Part shown: piece by piece, positions 21,401-34,902 of the stretch
How positions within the stretch are numbered: position 1 is the first letter of the stretch
Layout of the letters: every line of letters starts with the position of its first letter
Source of the DNA: Talaromyces rugulosus
Lineage: Eukaryota; Ascomycota; Eurotiomycetes; Eurotiales; Trichocomaceae
Direction of reading: 5' to 3'
DNA: 64,000 bases
Assembly: GCF_013368755.1 (NCBI RefSeq)
Contig: NC_049561.1
Coordinates: 1,178,001 to 1,242,000, forward strand
Translations under genes and position numbers: made by a program
The notes under the pieces: generated by a model
Databases searched by the model: none
What the model was told of the DNA's origin: nothing
The model's input: only the letters and a program-made list of their open reading frames with translations

Positions 21401-24400
21401 AGGCCTCGGTATTATTGATTACAGAGTATGTCAAAGGACCGGACATGGCATCGCGCACGGAGAATAACACTGACAAAGATAACTTAACCATTACACAAAG
21501 CAGAGATTATTCTAGTTTACTTTTGGATTCTTTTGAAAATGACCGACAGCTTGCATTGGATCGGATTGGATTGGGAATTACGTATTATTGTTGGTCGGTT
21601 TAATTGAATCCGAGTATTGGCGGCACGGAAATACAACATTCTTATGGAGACATGACGTTGTTCCGCCTCAATAATATAGTAAATAAGCCAACCACAAAAA
21701 AAATGCTTTGATCCACTCGCCAGGTCTGAGCTGAACTGATCGGAAACCGTCAAACCTCCGTACGGAGCCAAAACAAAAAAAAACCCCCCCCATCGAGTTT
21801 AATCCCGATACCAGTAGTACCATCCGTCTTGTTCTGTGCTATTTCTCATACAGCACAACAGATCGAGAAACGCGATGTTGAGTAACCAAGAAGCGCACTG
21901 GCCTACCGCAAACCACATCCAAGTCTGACGATCTGCCAGAACTCGGGGACTATGATGAAAGATAATTCCAAATAATATATTGTCATATTGGCTCGAGTGA
22001 CAGTAAAATCGTATCCAGGTAGTACTGGTACCTCGTTAATACTACTCTGTACTCTCCAGGGAAACAGAAGAAAAGGAGAGGGGAAAAAAGGGATTTTCTC
22101 CGATCCTTCAAGCCGTCAACTCGTGGACGGGGCGTGGGAACCGTGAAAGACCGAGATCTGGTAGTACAGAGTACTATGATGCACGGCAAAAGGGAGAGAG
22201 AAAAAACAAAACAAAAACCAGTAGCTCGATCTCGGAGAAAAGGCTGAAGTGGGAACCCATGACACAATTCCATGAATTTTGTGATCCCCAGTCCCCTTTT
22301 GCCATTCTGCCCGTTATCCTGTCAGACTAAATTAGGGCCAGAAACTTTACTCCGTAGTCTGGCTGGACGTGTGGACTTTCAGCTTTCGGCTAGTTTTTTC
22401 TTAATTTTTTGCTCAAAAATTAGGGATGTCTTTTCCAGCTATTGATCGGCAGTGATCTATTGGCCGATCTCGAGCGTCGTTGTCGCTGTGGCTTGAGAGG
22501 GTTTAAAAAAATAAAATAAATAAAAACTAATTTAGTAACCAGCCTTTTTTCCTCTCTTGGCGCTCCACCCCATGCGCTGTCATTAATTGGGTGCACCAAT
22601 GGAAGATCCTAGATCGTATGCAGAGTGATTAGTCTTTTGTTTCTTTCTAGATGTGGGAACTGACCCCCCCACAGCTATTAGCAGTTAGTCTTCGACCCAA
22701 AAGGAATTTAGAAGCAGAGGAGAATAGTTCACTAGCCACACTCAAGCTGCCAAGGTGGAATCTAAGTCTGTTTGGGAAGGAGGGGCCACAGCGGGCCAGG
22801 TCTAGTTAAACGGTGAACCAAGGATAGATCTGGTTGAGAATCGGACATTGTTTGTTTTTCAAATGTTGCATTTGAGTCTTTTGTTTTCAAAGTAGCGAGC
22901 AGTGTATAGTGTATAGTATTGTATACTATAAAAATAGAGCTTTGACTGGGATCATTGGCACTAGTACTATTATAAGAGCGCTCATATTATAACTACAATA
23001 TACGAATGTAAAAATACACACGCCAGAGCCAATAATTCACCTATATCACCAGATCCTTGCTCTTAACTTTTTCTACGCTTATCCCGGATGGGACGTGCAG
23101 GGTTACCCGATTTGGAAAAAATATGCGTAACCGATAGGGTATAGGATCATTCTTACACAGAAAACTACAGCCTGATTTTCTCGACAATCCCAAAAATCAA
23201 TCCACTCTTGTTACATTTTTAGATCTTCAAATAGTAGTAGTAACTCCCCAAAAGGAAGAATGCCTTGATGGAGTAACTTCGTATAGAGGGATGAGAGGAT
23301 TTCATTGGTGCGGAGCGTATTTCCGTCTCATATTCACAAGCCTTGTTGCTGCCTCAGGCTGAGATCTACAACCTCGGCCCAACACAGGTATGCTTCCTTG
23401 TTTGCATGGATCCGACCTCGGTGAACACAACAAGATATTGATTTTAATTGACTTTACAAGCTATCGAATTTCTGGCCTGATCAAATTGATGGGATGAGAA
23501 TCCATGTCAGGTAATAAGGTAGTTTTCTCTTTGAACATGTGTACTGCCTGTTGGGGAGCTTATGTACTGTCTACATGCATATCGTCAGTTGGCCGACAAC
23601 ATTCGAACCGAGATTACTTGATAACAAATCATAACTTATATAACTTACGAAGCAAAGAGAGGCCAAATTATTTAAGAATGCATCGATTCTGTATATCAAA
23701 ATGTTATATATATATATAGATAGATAGATAGATAGATAGATAGCGAATAGTTGATAAAATCCACCCTTTTACATGTATACATGATCCCTTTTTCCCCCTT
23801 CACCGATGCTTCAAGTTGCTCCTGCCGTCTTCCCGCGGTTTCAAATATTGTAAATAATTGATTATAGCGTCAAGGGTATTTAATTAGTAACATCTACTCG
23901 TAAATTAAACATCACGAGCATAGCGTTTGAAATTCAATGCCCAGTAACCTCCGAACTGAAGACGCGAGGAACCCTTTTTTTTATCACGTTCGAAGGATCA
24001 ACTAAGACGAAAAAGACTCTAGAAATTGAGTATTTAGATGTTAACTAATTAAAAATCATGCTTGGAGACTACATATTGTACTAGCTGTCGATTGATTGAT
24101 ATCAATTACTAAGGGATTGCATTTAGATGTCGTCTGGATGCTGCATCGATATTACACGTACCTTTGAAGAAGTTTACAGGAATTGTCAATTTTGAAATAG
24201 AAATCTGGAGGGTACTTTAACTAGTATCTCAATTGATGCTACGTTTATATATCTAAATATCAATTGATCTTGTAACAGGATTGAAGACCACGTACAATTT
24301 CGGCGTTCTCGATTGGTGTTATATATATATGCGGATGTGTGTGTTGTACATAGCACACAATCCCAGAAAATGATATTTGCATTAAAAACAAAAACAAAAA

Positions 24401-24944
24401 AATGCACATAATTGTTAGGTAGAGTGGAATGAACTGCCGAAAAACACCCCGAAGAAGATTGATGAGATATGCCATCCTGCCTACCAGGTTTCAGGTCTAC
24501 CCCCAAGTGACGCCTCGCGAAATCGCGTTAGTTTTGTAGATACATGTAAAATCTTAAAATATGCCTTTGAGCCTGGTTTCCAAATCAAAAAGAAAAAGAT
24601 CCATGACAAAACGCCAGTCAAAGAGAAACAAGAGAGAAAAAAACCATATACCACTTGTTACCCTGTTGCTGCTATGCTGCATTTCCTTCCTGATAGTTGA
24701 CGTCAACGCTCCATGCATGTATGCCCGCTAAATTCCAAGAAAGAAACAAACCAATCGCTCAAGATTATTTGCGCATCATATCTGGCATCGAAACGTAATC
24801 TTCAAAAGGTAATGCTAATTCATGACATGAAAACCCAAAAAAAACATGGAAAAGAAATAGAAAGAAGAAGAAAAAAGAAAACTGATGGGTATATAGGAAC
24901 CAAAATAACCAGAACAAAAAAGAGAAAAAAAAAGAACAAACACC
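18486..24944. other. Gene-poor tract upstream of flbD (about 6.5 kb)
   Basis: I see no supportable gene in this stretch. Frames are short, without family motifs, and sit in AT-rich sequence (especially 20640-20930 and 22850-24500). The part nearest flbD is presumably its distal promoter. Recurrent words related to TACTCCGTA / TACGGAGTA occur at about 20889-20908, 21081-21090, 21756-21767 (a perfect palindrome CTCCGTACGGAG) and 22348-22357. A simple repeat lies at 23705-23743. The right end abuts the stop codon of the OGT-like gene. Confidence 0.6.
23705..23743. repeat. Compound microsatellite (TA)n-(TAGA)n
   Basis: About seven TA units pass directly into about six to seven TAGA/GATA units. 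It is a simple repeat in noncoding DNA. Confidence 0.95.
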
Positions 24945-27900
24945 TCATAGCCAGATATCATTTTCTTCACCCTTGACCCAAGCATTCCATACTTTATCAT
25001 AGGCATCTTCCAAGTCAGAGACCCAACGCCGAGTGTCAAAAAGTTTGCTCTGCCAACGGCTCGTGAATAGCATCTTTCGTAATTCAAGAAGGCGGCCCGT
25101 CCCCTTGCCATAGAAGCTAGGTTCATACCGTAGATCGTGACAAAGACGCCGGGCTTTCTCCCTGTAATCATCATCGGAGATCGCGATTAGCTCCTTTTTG
25201 GCTTGACGACCAGCTTCAGAGCCAGGAAGGGCACTTGACAGAATGCTCGATGCCATACGCGAACACATCTTGTACTTGTAACGAGGATAGGTAAGCATCG
25301 GCGTGCCACTCCATAGTATGTCTGCAGCGGTTGTGTGTGCATTGCATTCAGGCGTGTCCAAAAAGAGATCCACTACTTGCGCCCGCGCAATGTGCGCCTG
25401 CTTTGGTGCGACATCTGTAAAAATGATCCGAGAAGCAACTTCTTTATTGGCCCAAGTGACTGCACATTGTTTCAGATTCTGCTCTCCAATATCAGGGAAG
25501 CGAAGAAGCCACAGCACTGCCTGAGGAATGTCTGAAAGTATGCGAAGCCATGTACGAAACGTTGTAGGCTCAATCTAGATTATTAATTAGCTACCATCCA
25601 CACAGTTGAGGGCGAAAAACAGAAACTTACTTTATAGAGCTGGTTAAAATTACCGAGAATAACGGCATTGTCGGCCAGATTAGGAAAAAGGTCTTTCCTC
25701 ATCTTCCAACGCCGTTCCAGCTCCTGGTCCCAACGGATACTTGGGTCGTGGTTGTCTGGAGCACTTTGTCGATGATCACAACAGAAGAATGTATCCCGGG
25801 TATAAACTAGTCTTTCTCCGTATACCCAGTTCTCCACCTCCTCTGCATGGTCGTCTTCAAAAGGACGATCATTGATACGATAGTCTCGTCTGCCAGGGCT
25901 CAATGTGTCACGCGGTATAGATAGTTCGTCTGCGAGGATATAATCGCACCACTCGGCACCTAGGGTCCCTGCAAATCCCATGAAAGACATGTGGACCGGG
26001 GCAGGCCGAGCAGCGAAAACTTCATTCCGAGCGCCTCTAGTATAACCGTTCAGATTGACCAGGATATGGATCCCGTCCCTCACGATTTGTTCAACTAAAC
26101 GGTCGACAGGCCAACTACTGGCATCACGGAACACCGGCGCTTCCCGTTCGATTTGGAGACGGTGGGCAGAGTTGTCGCTAGGGGTTGTTGCGTAGCAGTA
26201 AGCTTTGACACGGTTGGGATTATGGAACCCAAAAACAGATTGCATCAGATGTGCCAGAGGATGGTTGTTGAAATCCGATGAAACGTAGCCAACTTTGAGA
26301 TAAGGATTCGGGGGTTGAGGAGGCGGGTAGACCGTACTTGGGAGCCATGGTGAGCGAAGGGTCGCACTAGAAATACGAAGGCCGTTTCGTTGTGAGATAT
26401 GACGGATCTGCTTGGCGGAAAGAGGGCAAGTAAACGTATGGAAAGGAAGTACTGTCGGGGCATTTGGAGACGCGAGACCACTGGGTAGCTGCGGTCTTCG
26501 GTATCGCGAGAGAGGGTATTCCTTCCCGTAAACATGACGGTCTTGGTACCATTGCCAGGTGATGGCGCGCATGATACGTTCCACCAACCTCACAATTCGA
26601 GAGCCTTCCCATTTCTTACCGGCCCAAGAACGTAAGAGAAGATTCAGATCCTTGGCTTTTAATCCATACGGAGCAACTGATGACACTTGCGCACAAAGTT
26701 GATCGATGACGGAAGGCGTTAGAATGCCGCGACCCCAGGCCTCACCGTCCTTCAATTGCTTGTCGACAATATCCACCACACGCTTCATCCAACCGAAGCC
26801 GACTTGGATCGTGTTAGCATCGCGTGGCAATCCATTGTCATCAACATGCACTCGGTCCGTGAATCCGTATCCGTTTAAAACACCGCCACGACCAGTCCAG
26901 TTGCAAACCGAGTTAAGAGCATTAGCTAAACCACATACAGCTTCTGCAAAGTCGGGATTGACTTTGACGGCTCTATGGTAGAAATTGATAGCGTCATTGA
27001 TGCGGCCTGCATCTTTGACGGCGTTGGCCAGGTTGGCTAGAGCAATATCAAAATTACCGTCATATTGAACAGCTTTTTCGTACATTTTAATAGCCGCCTG
27101 AAGCTGTCCTGTATCTTTAAGTAAGCTACCCAAATTTGTGTAAAGATGGGCATGTTTTGGATCAAGTTTCAAGCCATAGTTGTAGTATGTGAGAGCCAGC
27201 CAAATGCCACTTCCAGGTGTGACACCAGGGATATCCAGGGTCATACTAGTGGTCGAACGTGGCCGTGACTTGACGGGGGCATTGTGCTGGATGCTCGCAA
27301 GAAGAATTCCTACATTGTTGGCTGTAGACGGGCTCGGTTGGAGAGAAAGAGACAGGTAATACAGCGCCAAGATATCTCTCACTCCAGGCGTGGCGGTCTT
27401 GGCAGCACCAGCTGTAGATACGGTCGACATTCCATCTTGGTAGATTTTGGCGAGTGAAAGCAAGCAATTGCTTGTGGTCGAAATTGCAGCCTTCTTGGCT
27501 AGGCCTTCAGCAACATATTGGAGACCCGGCGGATTCCCATATGGAGGAAATACTAAGCTTGCTGTTTGCAGAGCCTTGTCCGGCTGAAGAAGGATGGGTT
27601 CTCTCGAGTCATCGGTTTCGATGGCTGGGTTATATGCATTACGAGATGTTGTGAAGGCGTCAAGGGTTTGCTTGATTAGACTCTTCATGCCGTGGCGTCT
27701 CGGGCCGGCGGCGATTAAAATGGCTTCTTCAAATGCAGCGGCAGCACTGGCATTATTGCCTAGAGCGTAAAGCATATTGCCTTTGGCGTGAACCAGGGCA
27801 AGCATTCTGCCATTATCAGAACCGGGAATGGCAAAGCCACTTGACGCAAAGCCAGCTGACGCAGAATCATTGAGGTTGATCTTCATGGCCAACGCACTGT

Positions 27901-29998
27901 CTAAGTCATTGTCGTAATCAAATGCCGCGCGGTCGTACGATGCCGTACTATCGGCATCACTCTCGGTTTCACTGGCATGTTCGTCGGATCGGAAACAATC
28001 GCCGTTCCTCGGAACTCGTAGGTTTGTCTCGACGTATTCTATAATGTTCACGGCTTCTTTCCCACGGTGACTGGTACATAAGAGATTGATCAAATGCTCA
28101 ACTGCTTCAAAGAAGCTTGGGCGGAGCTTGACAGCACGTAGCCAATGTTGGAGTGCCTCCTCTTTCTGGTCAAGAGCCAAAAGAGAGGCAGCGAGATTGC
28201 TAATGGCTTCAACATGCCTGTGAGAATGGCCAGTCAGAGTGGGGGAAAATGAAGATAAAAAAAGATCAATCCAATCAAAATGGAATGTTAGATAGTTGAC
28301 TTACCCAGCATCTTTGGCAATGATCCTCATATACCACCTCACTGCCTTTTGATAATCGCCCAAGCCATATGCCAAGCAGCCACCCAACAGCATGCCTTCG
28401 ATCCATTCCCAGCTGCTTTCGTTACACAAATGAGATAACATCTCCAGAGCGGATGCGGCGGTGGCCACGATATTAGTATCATTATGAACTAGTTTCGACA
28501 AGGGAGTCCCCGAAGCCCTCCTCGGAGTGTCAGTAGAATTTTGGCCGAACATGTGTCCGGATGCAGACCTCTCAGACTGTCGGTTTTTGTCATTAAAAAG
28601 AGAAGCCTCCGGGGGAAGAAAATCGAATCTTGACGATGGGTAGCTGTTGTGGCGTGGTAAATTTGGATGAGAAGAAGAAAAGTCCAAACCAGGTTGGCGA
28701 GGAGGCTTGGGGTAGATTGTCGGTTTGAGAGGCCGCTGGGGCTGTCCAGTAGCAGTAGACCTTGACATGCTTTGTTTTCTCGCATGGTGGATGGTGGCGA
28801 GCAGATCGACGTACACACCATGAGCCCATGACAAGACCTTTTCTTTGAATTCGACAGTCTGCACACGAGATTGGGCTTTCGAAAGGGATGGGGGTACACT
28901 GAGACTATGGTTCCAGCCCACAGGGTCAGCTGTTTGCCTACTAGCGGCGCGGACATGATAGGGTAGATGGTGTTGTAGCAAGTCCTTTGCCACACCGAAA
29001 GAATTTTGATGAGAATGACGAGGAGGAAAGTTGTTTTGCAGCAATGAGTCCTGATTGACGGGGCCGGCGGCCAATTGATTCCACGACAGGCCTGTATTTG
29101 AAAAGGCGCCGGTTGCAAAAGACGTGTGGTTTACAAACGGAGGCTGCATATCAAAAACAGCATTATTGCGGTCGGCAAGTTGTGGTGAAGAACCATCAAA
29201 ACGGGAGTCACGAAGAGCAGCGGGTCGGTATGGGATATAGGCACCGTCTGGCCAATATGGCCCGTATGGACCAGTACCAACGGGGGCAGTTGGACCAAGG
29301 CAGGGCTGAAGCGTTGCTGGTAGAACGGTCGGAATGGAAGGGCCATTTTGTAAGAAGTAATGTTGAGAATGAGGTATTGGCAGTGTTTGGTGTAGGGCGG
29401 AATCCATGCCTAGCTGCATATTCACAGACCGGACCCAGCTTGCCCCGGTTCCCGGTTGGAAGTTGTCTGTGGGCAGGGCGCCATTATTTCGGGAAACATC
29501 TTGTTTGAAAGACGGTGGGAAATTCTGGTACTGGAGGGGCACACTGTGCTCGGGCTGCCAGTTGTCGGCCGTCAAAGGCAACTGTGATGGGGTCAGTTGT
29601 CGATTGACCAGAATGTGTTTCGCAGCGGGCGGCTGGTTTGCTTGATCAGTCGGCGTCCCATCGTAACCGGCGGCCAATGTCCCATTCGGGGTCTTCCTCC
29701 TCAGGGTATGTTCGGCGGTTTTTGTGGGTAGGCCGTTCAAGTCGGTCGCATGCGACAGTGGGTGCTGCACTGGGTGAGCGAACTGGATGCGTGAGCGAGG
29801 GACGGAGGCAGCGAAGGTATTGCTGCTGCTGCTGCTATTGTTGATATGATTGGCGTGGGCGTTTTGCTGGAAGGAAGGGTCTAGGAACCCGGACTGGTCC
29901 ATATCGTAGGGGCGCGCGAACAAATCATAGTTGAGGCGGCGATCGATGTGATGATGCGGTTGAAAATGGGGGGAGGGAAGAGCGACGGAGGGCAGCAT
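24945..29998 (-). CDS. ogt: O-GlcNAc transferase-like TPR protein (GT41 family)
   Basis: Three exons (28305-29998, 25631-28217, 24945-25574) join to 1636 residues. Introns 28218-28304 and 25575-25630 are canonical, and the second restores LYKIEPTTFRTW. The first 500 residues are low-complexity (Pro/His/Asn/Gln-rich) with no domain. TPR repeats follow (for example YEKAVQYDGNFDIALANLAN and FYHRAVKVNPDFAEAVCGLA). The C-terminal half is a GT41 catalytic domain: VSSDFNNHPLAHLMQSV (about residue 1216), VNLNGYTRGARNEVFAARPA, ILADELSIP, and FNQLYK whose Lys (residue 1427) matches the UDP-GlcNAc-binding Lys of animal OGT. It should transfer GlcNAc or a related sugar to Ser/Thr of nucleocytoplasmic proteins. 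The start is uncertain: the frame is open about 70 codons further upstream without an ATG, so I chose the first ATG, giving MLPSVALPSP. Confidence 0.88.
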
Positions 29999-30646
29999 GA
30001 TGGGCAGGTGGTGGCCAACCAACCGATCACCGTCCTGCGCGGACGAGAGACGGAAGGGAGGTGCGCAACTGTGTTTCTGTTGCTGCTTTCGCCTGAGTCT
30101 GTCGGGGGGCGAGTCGAAGTCAAGCTTCGACGGAGCGATAGATGTGTGTGTCTGGGATTGTCTGGAGCGTCTGTTTGTTATATTAGGGCCTGTCGAGGGA
30201 TCATCCACAAGCGTGATTCTTTAAGCGTTTTCGACACCGCATCATGAAGTGGACAAACTCTGCCGGGCGGCCAGGCTGCAGACCATGGAGACAAACGGGG
30301 GTTCTTTTTTTTTCTTTCTCGGTGAGCGCGATTCCCAGGGCGAAGAGCTTCCAGAAGATGTTCGAACGACGGCAACTGTGTCGTAGTTGAAATTCTTTGA
30401 GAGCCCAAAGTGTGTCAACGCAAGGGAGAAAACTGGAGATGGGCGGAGTCAGTGCCAAGGCGAAGCAGGTGCGACTGGCCACTCACACACCGGCCTGCAG
30501 CTATCCGGGGAAGGAGGCCACTATGAAGGGAGTGCTGACGGGGGGGGAAGGAGCGAGAGTAGGGCGGCGGGCGTTCGGGAAGGGACGATCGAGATGGGTT
30601 GATCGTACAGGGAAAGAGCGACGGGTCGGTCACCTCCTTCCGTGGG

Positions 30647-30651
<5 letters not shown>

Positions 30652-30685
<34 letters not shown>
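30652..30685. repeat. (AG)n microsatellite, about 17 units
   Basis: A pure AG/GA run lies about 0.65 kb upstream of the OGT-like start. On that gene's strand it is a CT tract, as often seen in fungal promoters and leaders. Confidence 0.95.
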
Positions 30686-30688
<3 letters not shown>

Positions 30689-33442
30689 AAAAGCTGAACA
30701 GGATAATAAAATAAGAAATACCAAGAACCAGCACCAGCACAATCACAATAATCCAGGCCCCTTATCAAATGATCTCTTCTCGCAGTGTTGAGTGAGAACC
30801 GTTGGAAGTTTCAGGTGGGCCGTGGGCCACCCGTGGAGGCATGAGCATTAGCGGCAGGGAGCGGAGTGGATGGTGGGCGCTGGTTGGCGGGCGGGCAGGA
30901 GGGGCGGCGGCTAGCCGATGCCCTAGAGCCAGCCAGTCTGGCAGGGACGGGGCGATCCACGCTTTACGATCCGACGTTATGGGCCCTGCAACCTATCGCC
31001 TCCCACCTCGTTTTGCAGCGCTCCACTCTCATACACCCTCTTTTTCTGATGGACATTATAATAATCATGTACTAGCAGCAGTTTTGCTACAGATGTACAT
31101 CTGGTTGACCAAGCTCCCAGATAGAACTATTAGATCGTAAATATAGTCCTGTGTGCTGTGGGCGTGTGGGATGGCTGCCAGCGGCCCTGCTGATTGCTCG
31201 ATCCTAACTGATGGGCTCGACGGTTGCAGCAGCCCGCCCCACTTCGCGCCGCACTATACGTTTGGTCGTCATCATCTGTGGCCGATCGTTGCCCGCAGCA
31301 GTTTTGTTTTGGTTTGGCTGTCGTGGCTCTTGAAATAGATTTTTTCCCAGTCATTTTTTGGAATGAATTATATAATAATATACATACATATGTATAATAT
31401 ATATATATACGTGCGATATCAGTATCTATTCATTCTAAATCGTATACGTACTATATAAACTTATCTGCCTCTATTTTGGGCAGCAGCTGAACTTTATCAT
31501 ACCCGTATAGTGGCCGAGAGCCATCAGAGACTCAGACTACACAATAATAATCCACCCTCATTTTATTTTTATATTTAGTATGTTAATTTTAATTTTTTTT
31601 GGTTTTGTTGGCAAGGATTATACTTTATTTTTGGGGCTTGGACGGAGTCGTACTCGGTAGTACAGAAAGTCAGAAACTAGATCCGACCAGATTGGAACCA
31701 GACGCCTCCAGAGCGAACCAGGGCAGGGACAAGTGACAAGGGTGGTGATACTAGTGCTGTTGGCGAAGAAGCGTGTATGATAATATATAATAAATCCCAG
31801 TAAAAGGTATAGATATACATACAATATATAAAAAACTACAGAAATATAGATACACATATATGATAATGCTGTCTATCATTCAAGCAAAAAATAGAACATT
31901 AATAATATCCAGATTATAGAATCAGGTGAGTCAACATCGACCCATGGGCTGGTGTGGCGATCATACCATTGCCCAACTAGCATAGCGATTCTCCACTGGG
32001 CCTCCAGCCACGGCTCCACCTGGCAGCCGATCTAAGGAACGCCTGGCCCCCAGACTAGGCCCGTGACTGGTTAGTCAGCGCCAGCTGCTGCCGGTCTTGG
32101 CCGAATCTGTGCCCCCACACTGGGCCAATCACTTGGTGAGGCTGGCCATTTTTGTCTTTTTCTGTCCACCGAAGACGTCTTCTTGCGCTGCCAAGTCACT
32201 GTCGATCCGAGGTGTAAGCGGTTGTGAAATAAATAATCATGGATCTTTTTTGACTTTTGGGCGTCCTTCAACAAAGGAAAATAAACCGCCTCGGCCAATC
32301 AGCGCACGCGCGAGCTTGTTCATGCATCACGTGCCGCCAGATTATGTCTGAGAGCGCACATGTCTCACAACGATAACCATACTATCTGTGTGTACAGGAT
32401 TAATGTTCCTTGCAGTATCATTATTAATAGTATCCTTTTTTATTGGTCCATATTGAAATATCATCATCAAAACTTGTATAATGCCAAGTCGCATCTCCGA
32501 GGACTAGACCAGGAATGAGACGTAGATTACCGCTGACGATCCCAAATGACTATTGTTTTCCTTTTTCTTCTTTAAAATTTTTTTTCTCTTTCTTTCTTTA
32601 CCTGATTGTTTGATTAACCCGCTCTTAGCACCGCTGATCAAGGGAGCCCTACAACTCATTGGGCTGATTGTATGTTGATTTGTGGGGTAGACCCGTTTCC
32701 GAGCATGTCATATGGGTTTTCTGTTTGACTTGACTCGCGTTGGCGTTCTCCACTTGGCTGGTCATTATTGTGTGCTCTCCGTACTATCCGTGTGGACCAT
32801 CTGTGTGGACTATAGACTTATCTTTGGATCCATTCTTCGTTTCGTTTCGTTCCGATGTGGATATGCTCCATATATATCACGGTGACGGATTAATGCCGGA
32901 CCCAGTGCCAGCTGTTGGAAGGCATTGGGACATTGCGGATAACCCCGATAACTTTACATTGATTGATATTTTGAGATATAATAATTTTTTTCAATATTCT
33001 AGTAATATTATCTCGATGGTACGTATATGTAACTTGCGCGAATGTTGGGATGTTTGGTCACGTGATCTGTATCTACAAAGCACGGACGCTCTTTTTCAAC
33101 CCTGGACATTGAACTTCAACTAGACATGGTTTCTTGTTTTCTTGATCGCAAACATTCAATTTGTTCCTCTTACGTCCGTAAGTGCGATGGATGTGTGGTC
33201 TTGGGTTGAAAAAAGACCTCATTTGAGTCTCCACATTTCCCACGCGCGTTCTGTTGCTCGCCTTATACAATGTTGATCGACACCAGAATGTTGAGACTTA
33301 GTAGAGCGAGATGATGACCTTGATCTTTTCCAAATCAAAAGCGTCTCCGTTGATAAACTATCGTAAGAGTTTATGTCTCGTTTGGTTACAGTATGTACTT
33401 TTCGTGAGTATATCAGGTACCTCGTGAACACTCCAGATCCAG

Positions 33443-33745
33443 ATGTCGAAATATAACCCAACTCTCGACGATTATGCCGTTGTGAAACCGACATACTTCT
33501 CCCATAATCCGCCCCCCAATGAGTTCAATAATGTAACACATCTATGGACTATGTATATGAAGACATTCCGCGCACGTGGCAAGATCTTCAAGGGAGGACA
33601 GCATGGTTATCTGAGGAATTCTCAACAGTGGATACTTTTAAGATCTTGCAAATTCCTCTCATATATTTTTAATGTTTTTCTCCGCGGAAGGCATGGTCAC
33701 GTCATAGCTAGGAATCTAAGAATTTACTACAGTTACATCACCTAG
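33443..33745 (+). CDS. Weak hypothetical ORF, 100 codons
   Basis: The ATG-initiated frame begins MSKYNPTLDDYAVVKPTYFS and ends in an aromatic, basic segment. The first half has protein-like composition, but there is no recognised domain, no intron evidence and no conserved neighbour. It could be a relic or chance. Confidence 0.15.
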   Translation: MSKYNPTLDDYAVVKPTYFSHNPPPNEFNNVTHLWTMYMKTFRARGKIFKGGQHGYLRNSQQWILLRSCKFLSYIFNVFLRGRHGHVIARNLRIYYSYIT

Positions 33746-34902
33746 ATGTATGTACATCGTGGTGGTACTTCTACAGGTATAATTATTCCCACATTCCATT
33801 CCACACACACCATCCACGTTCATTCTATAATAAGTATCCACTGATCAGATGACCAAATAGAATGCCACCACCAATTACTCCTAACCCGAATTCCGACCCC
33901 AGACTTCTTGGGGGGGGGGTTACCCTGCAATAATTACATACGGGCAAAGTTTCCGGCGACCCTGAGAGTGAGTGCAGATTTATATTTCTCGGGGAACTGA
34001 AGCGGCATTATTAAAACAAACAAAAACAAATAAATTTGAAATTCCGACTTTTTAGGCGGTTCGTGCTGATTCGTGCTGATTCGTTTGTTTATTGACCGAC
34101 TGGCAACGGGTGTGTAGACCCGGGGGGTTTGAGCACGTACGGACCTGCAGGTCGCCTTACTTGGCTGCTGGGCTCATGCATTGACTAGTTGAAATAAGAA
34201 TAATATTAATACGTATATAATAATTGACAACACACTCGGGTCGGAAATGGAAAATTTTTTTGTCTATTGAACCAATGTGCATGTGATTGTTCAGGTCATG
34301 ACTCGTGGGACATATTATCTCCCTGTAGATTTAGTGCTACATGTACAAACAGCACTGGTGCAACGGCAATAGGAACTAGAACTTCCTACATGGATGCTAT
34401 GTTTAATTGGTGCTGGAATGGCCAGAGTATATCAAGCTACAGGTACACAAGACTATAGAGAAATAACACGATATAATATTTCATTCATCTACGAATCCAT
34501 CTACAGATACAACTGCTCATGCAGTGCATGTAGGTATGTATGTAGACCACAAAATGGACCACTATATCCATCTCGAGAAAAAAATCTCCAAAGAATATCG
34601 CGGTGAGTAGCGGGTCAAGTGTTTTTCTTCTTTGCACCAAAATAGGCCCATACCGTAGGAGCATAACATCAATCCGAAGATTGAACGGTAACGGCCAGAG
34701 TGTGGCAAAGGTTTGGGAAGTTTTCAGGGAGAAACGAAGGAAGAAAAAAAAGAGAGAAAAGAAAAGAAAAACCTGTTCAAAGTGGTATACTACATGAAGA
34801 CTAGGAATCGTAGCTCATGAAATTTTGGGTCATCAATTCTCATATCTAGCACAGCTCAATAGAAAACGCCGAGTGCCTTTACAAGGAAACATTGATAACT
34901 TT

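Larger units (their letters stand above)
29999..34902. other. Gene-poor tract between ogt and rpl12 (about 4.9 kb)
   Basis: The left 0.8 kb must hold the leader and promoter of the OGT-like gene. It is GC-rich and contains an AG microsatellite. Further right the sequence is AT-rich and I see no supportable gene; two modest ORFs (32740-33123 and 33443-33745) lack family motifs. The right end is 3' of rpl12. Confidence 0.55.

Noticed and set aside
23590..23640. Possible tRNA (GGTTCGAAT on the minus strand)
   Set aside because: There is a B-box-like word, but no cloverleaf arms or A box could be placed around it.
23717..23743. GATA-factor binding array
   Set aside because: The GATA words are units of a microsatellite next to a TA run, so regulatory meaning cannot be claimed.
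32740..33123. 127-codon plus-strand frame
   Set aside because: It starts at a non-ATG codon, is rich in rare residues, has no motif, and lies in AT-rich DNA with similar frames on other strands.
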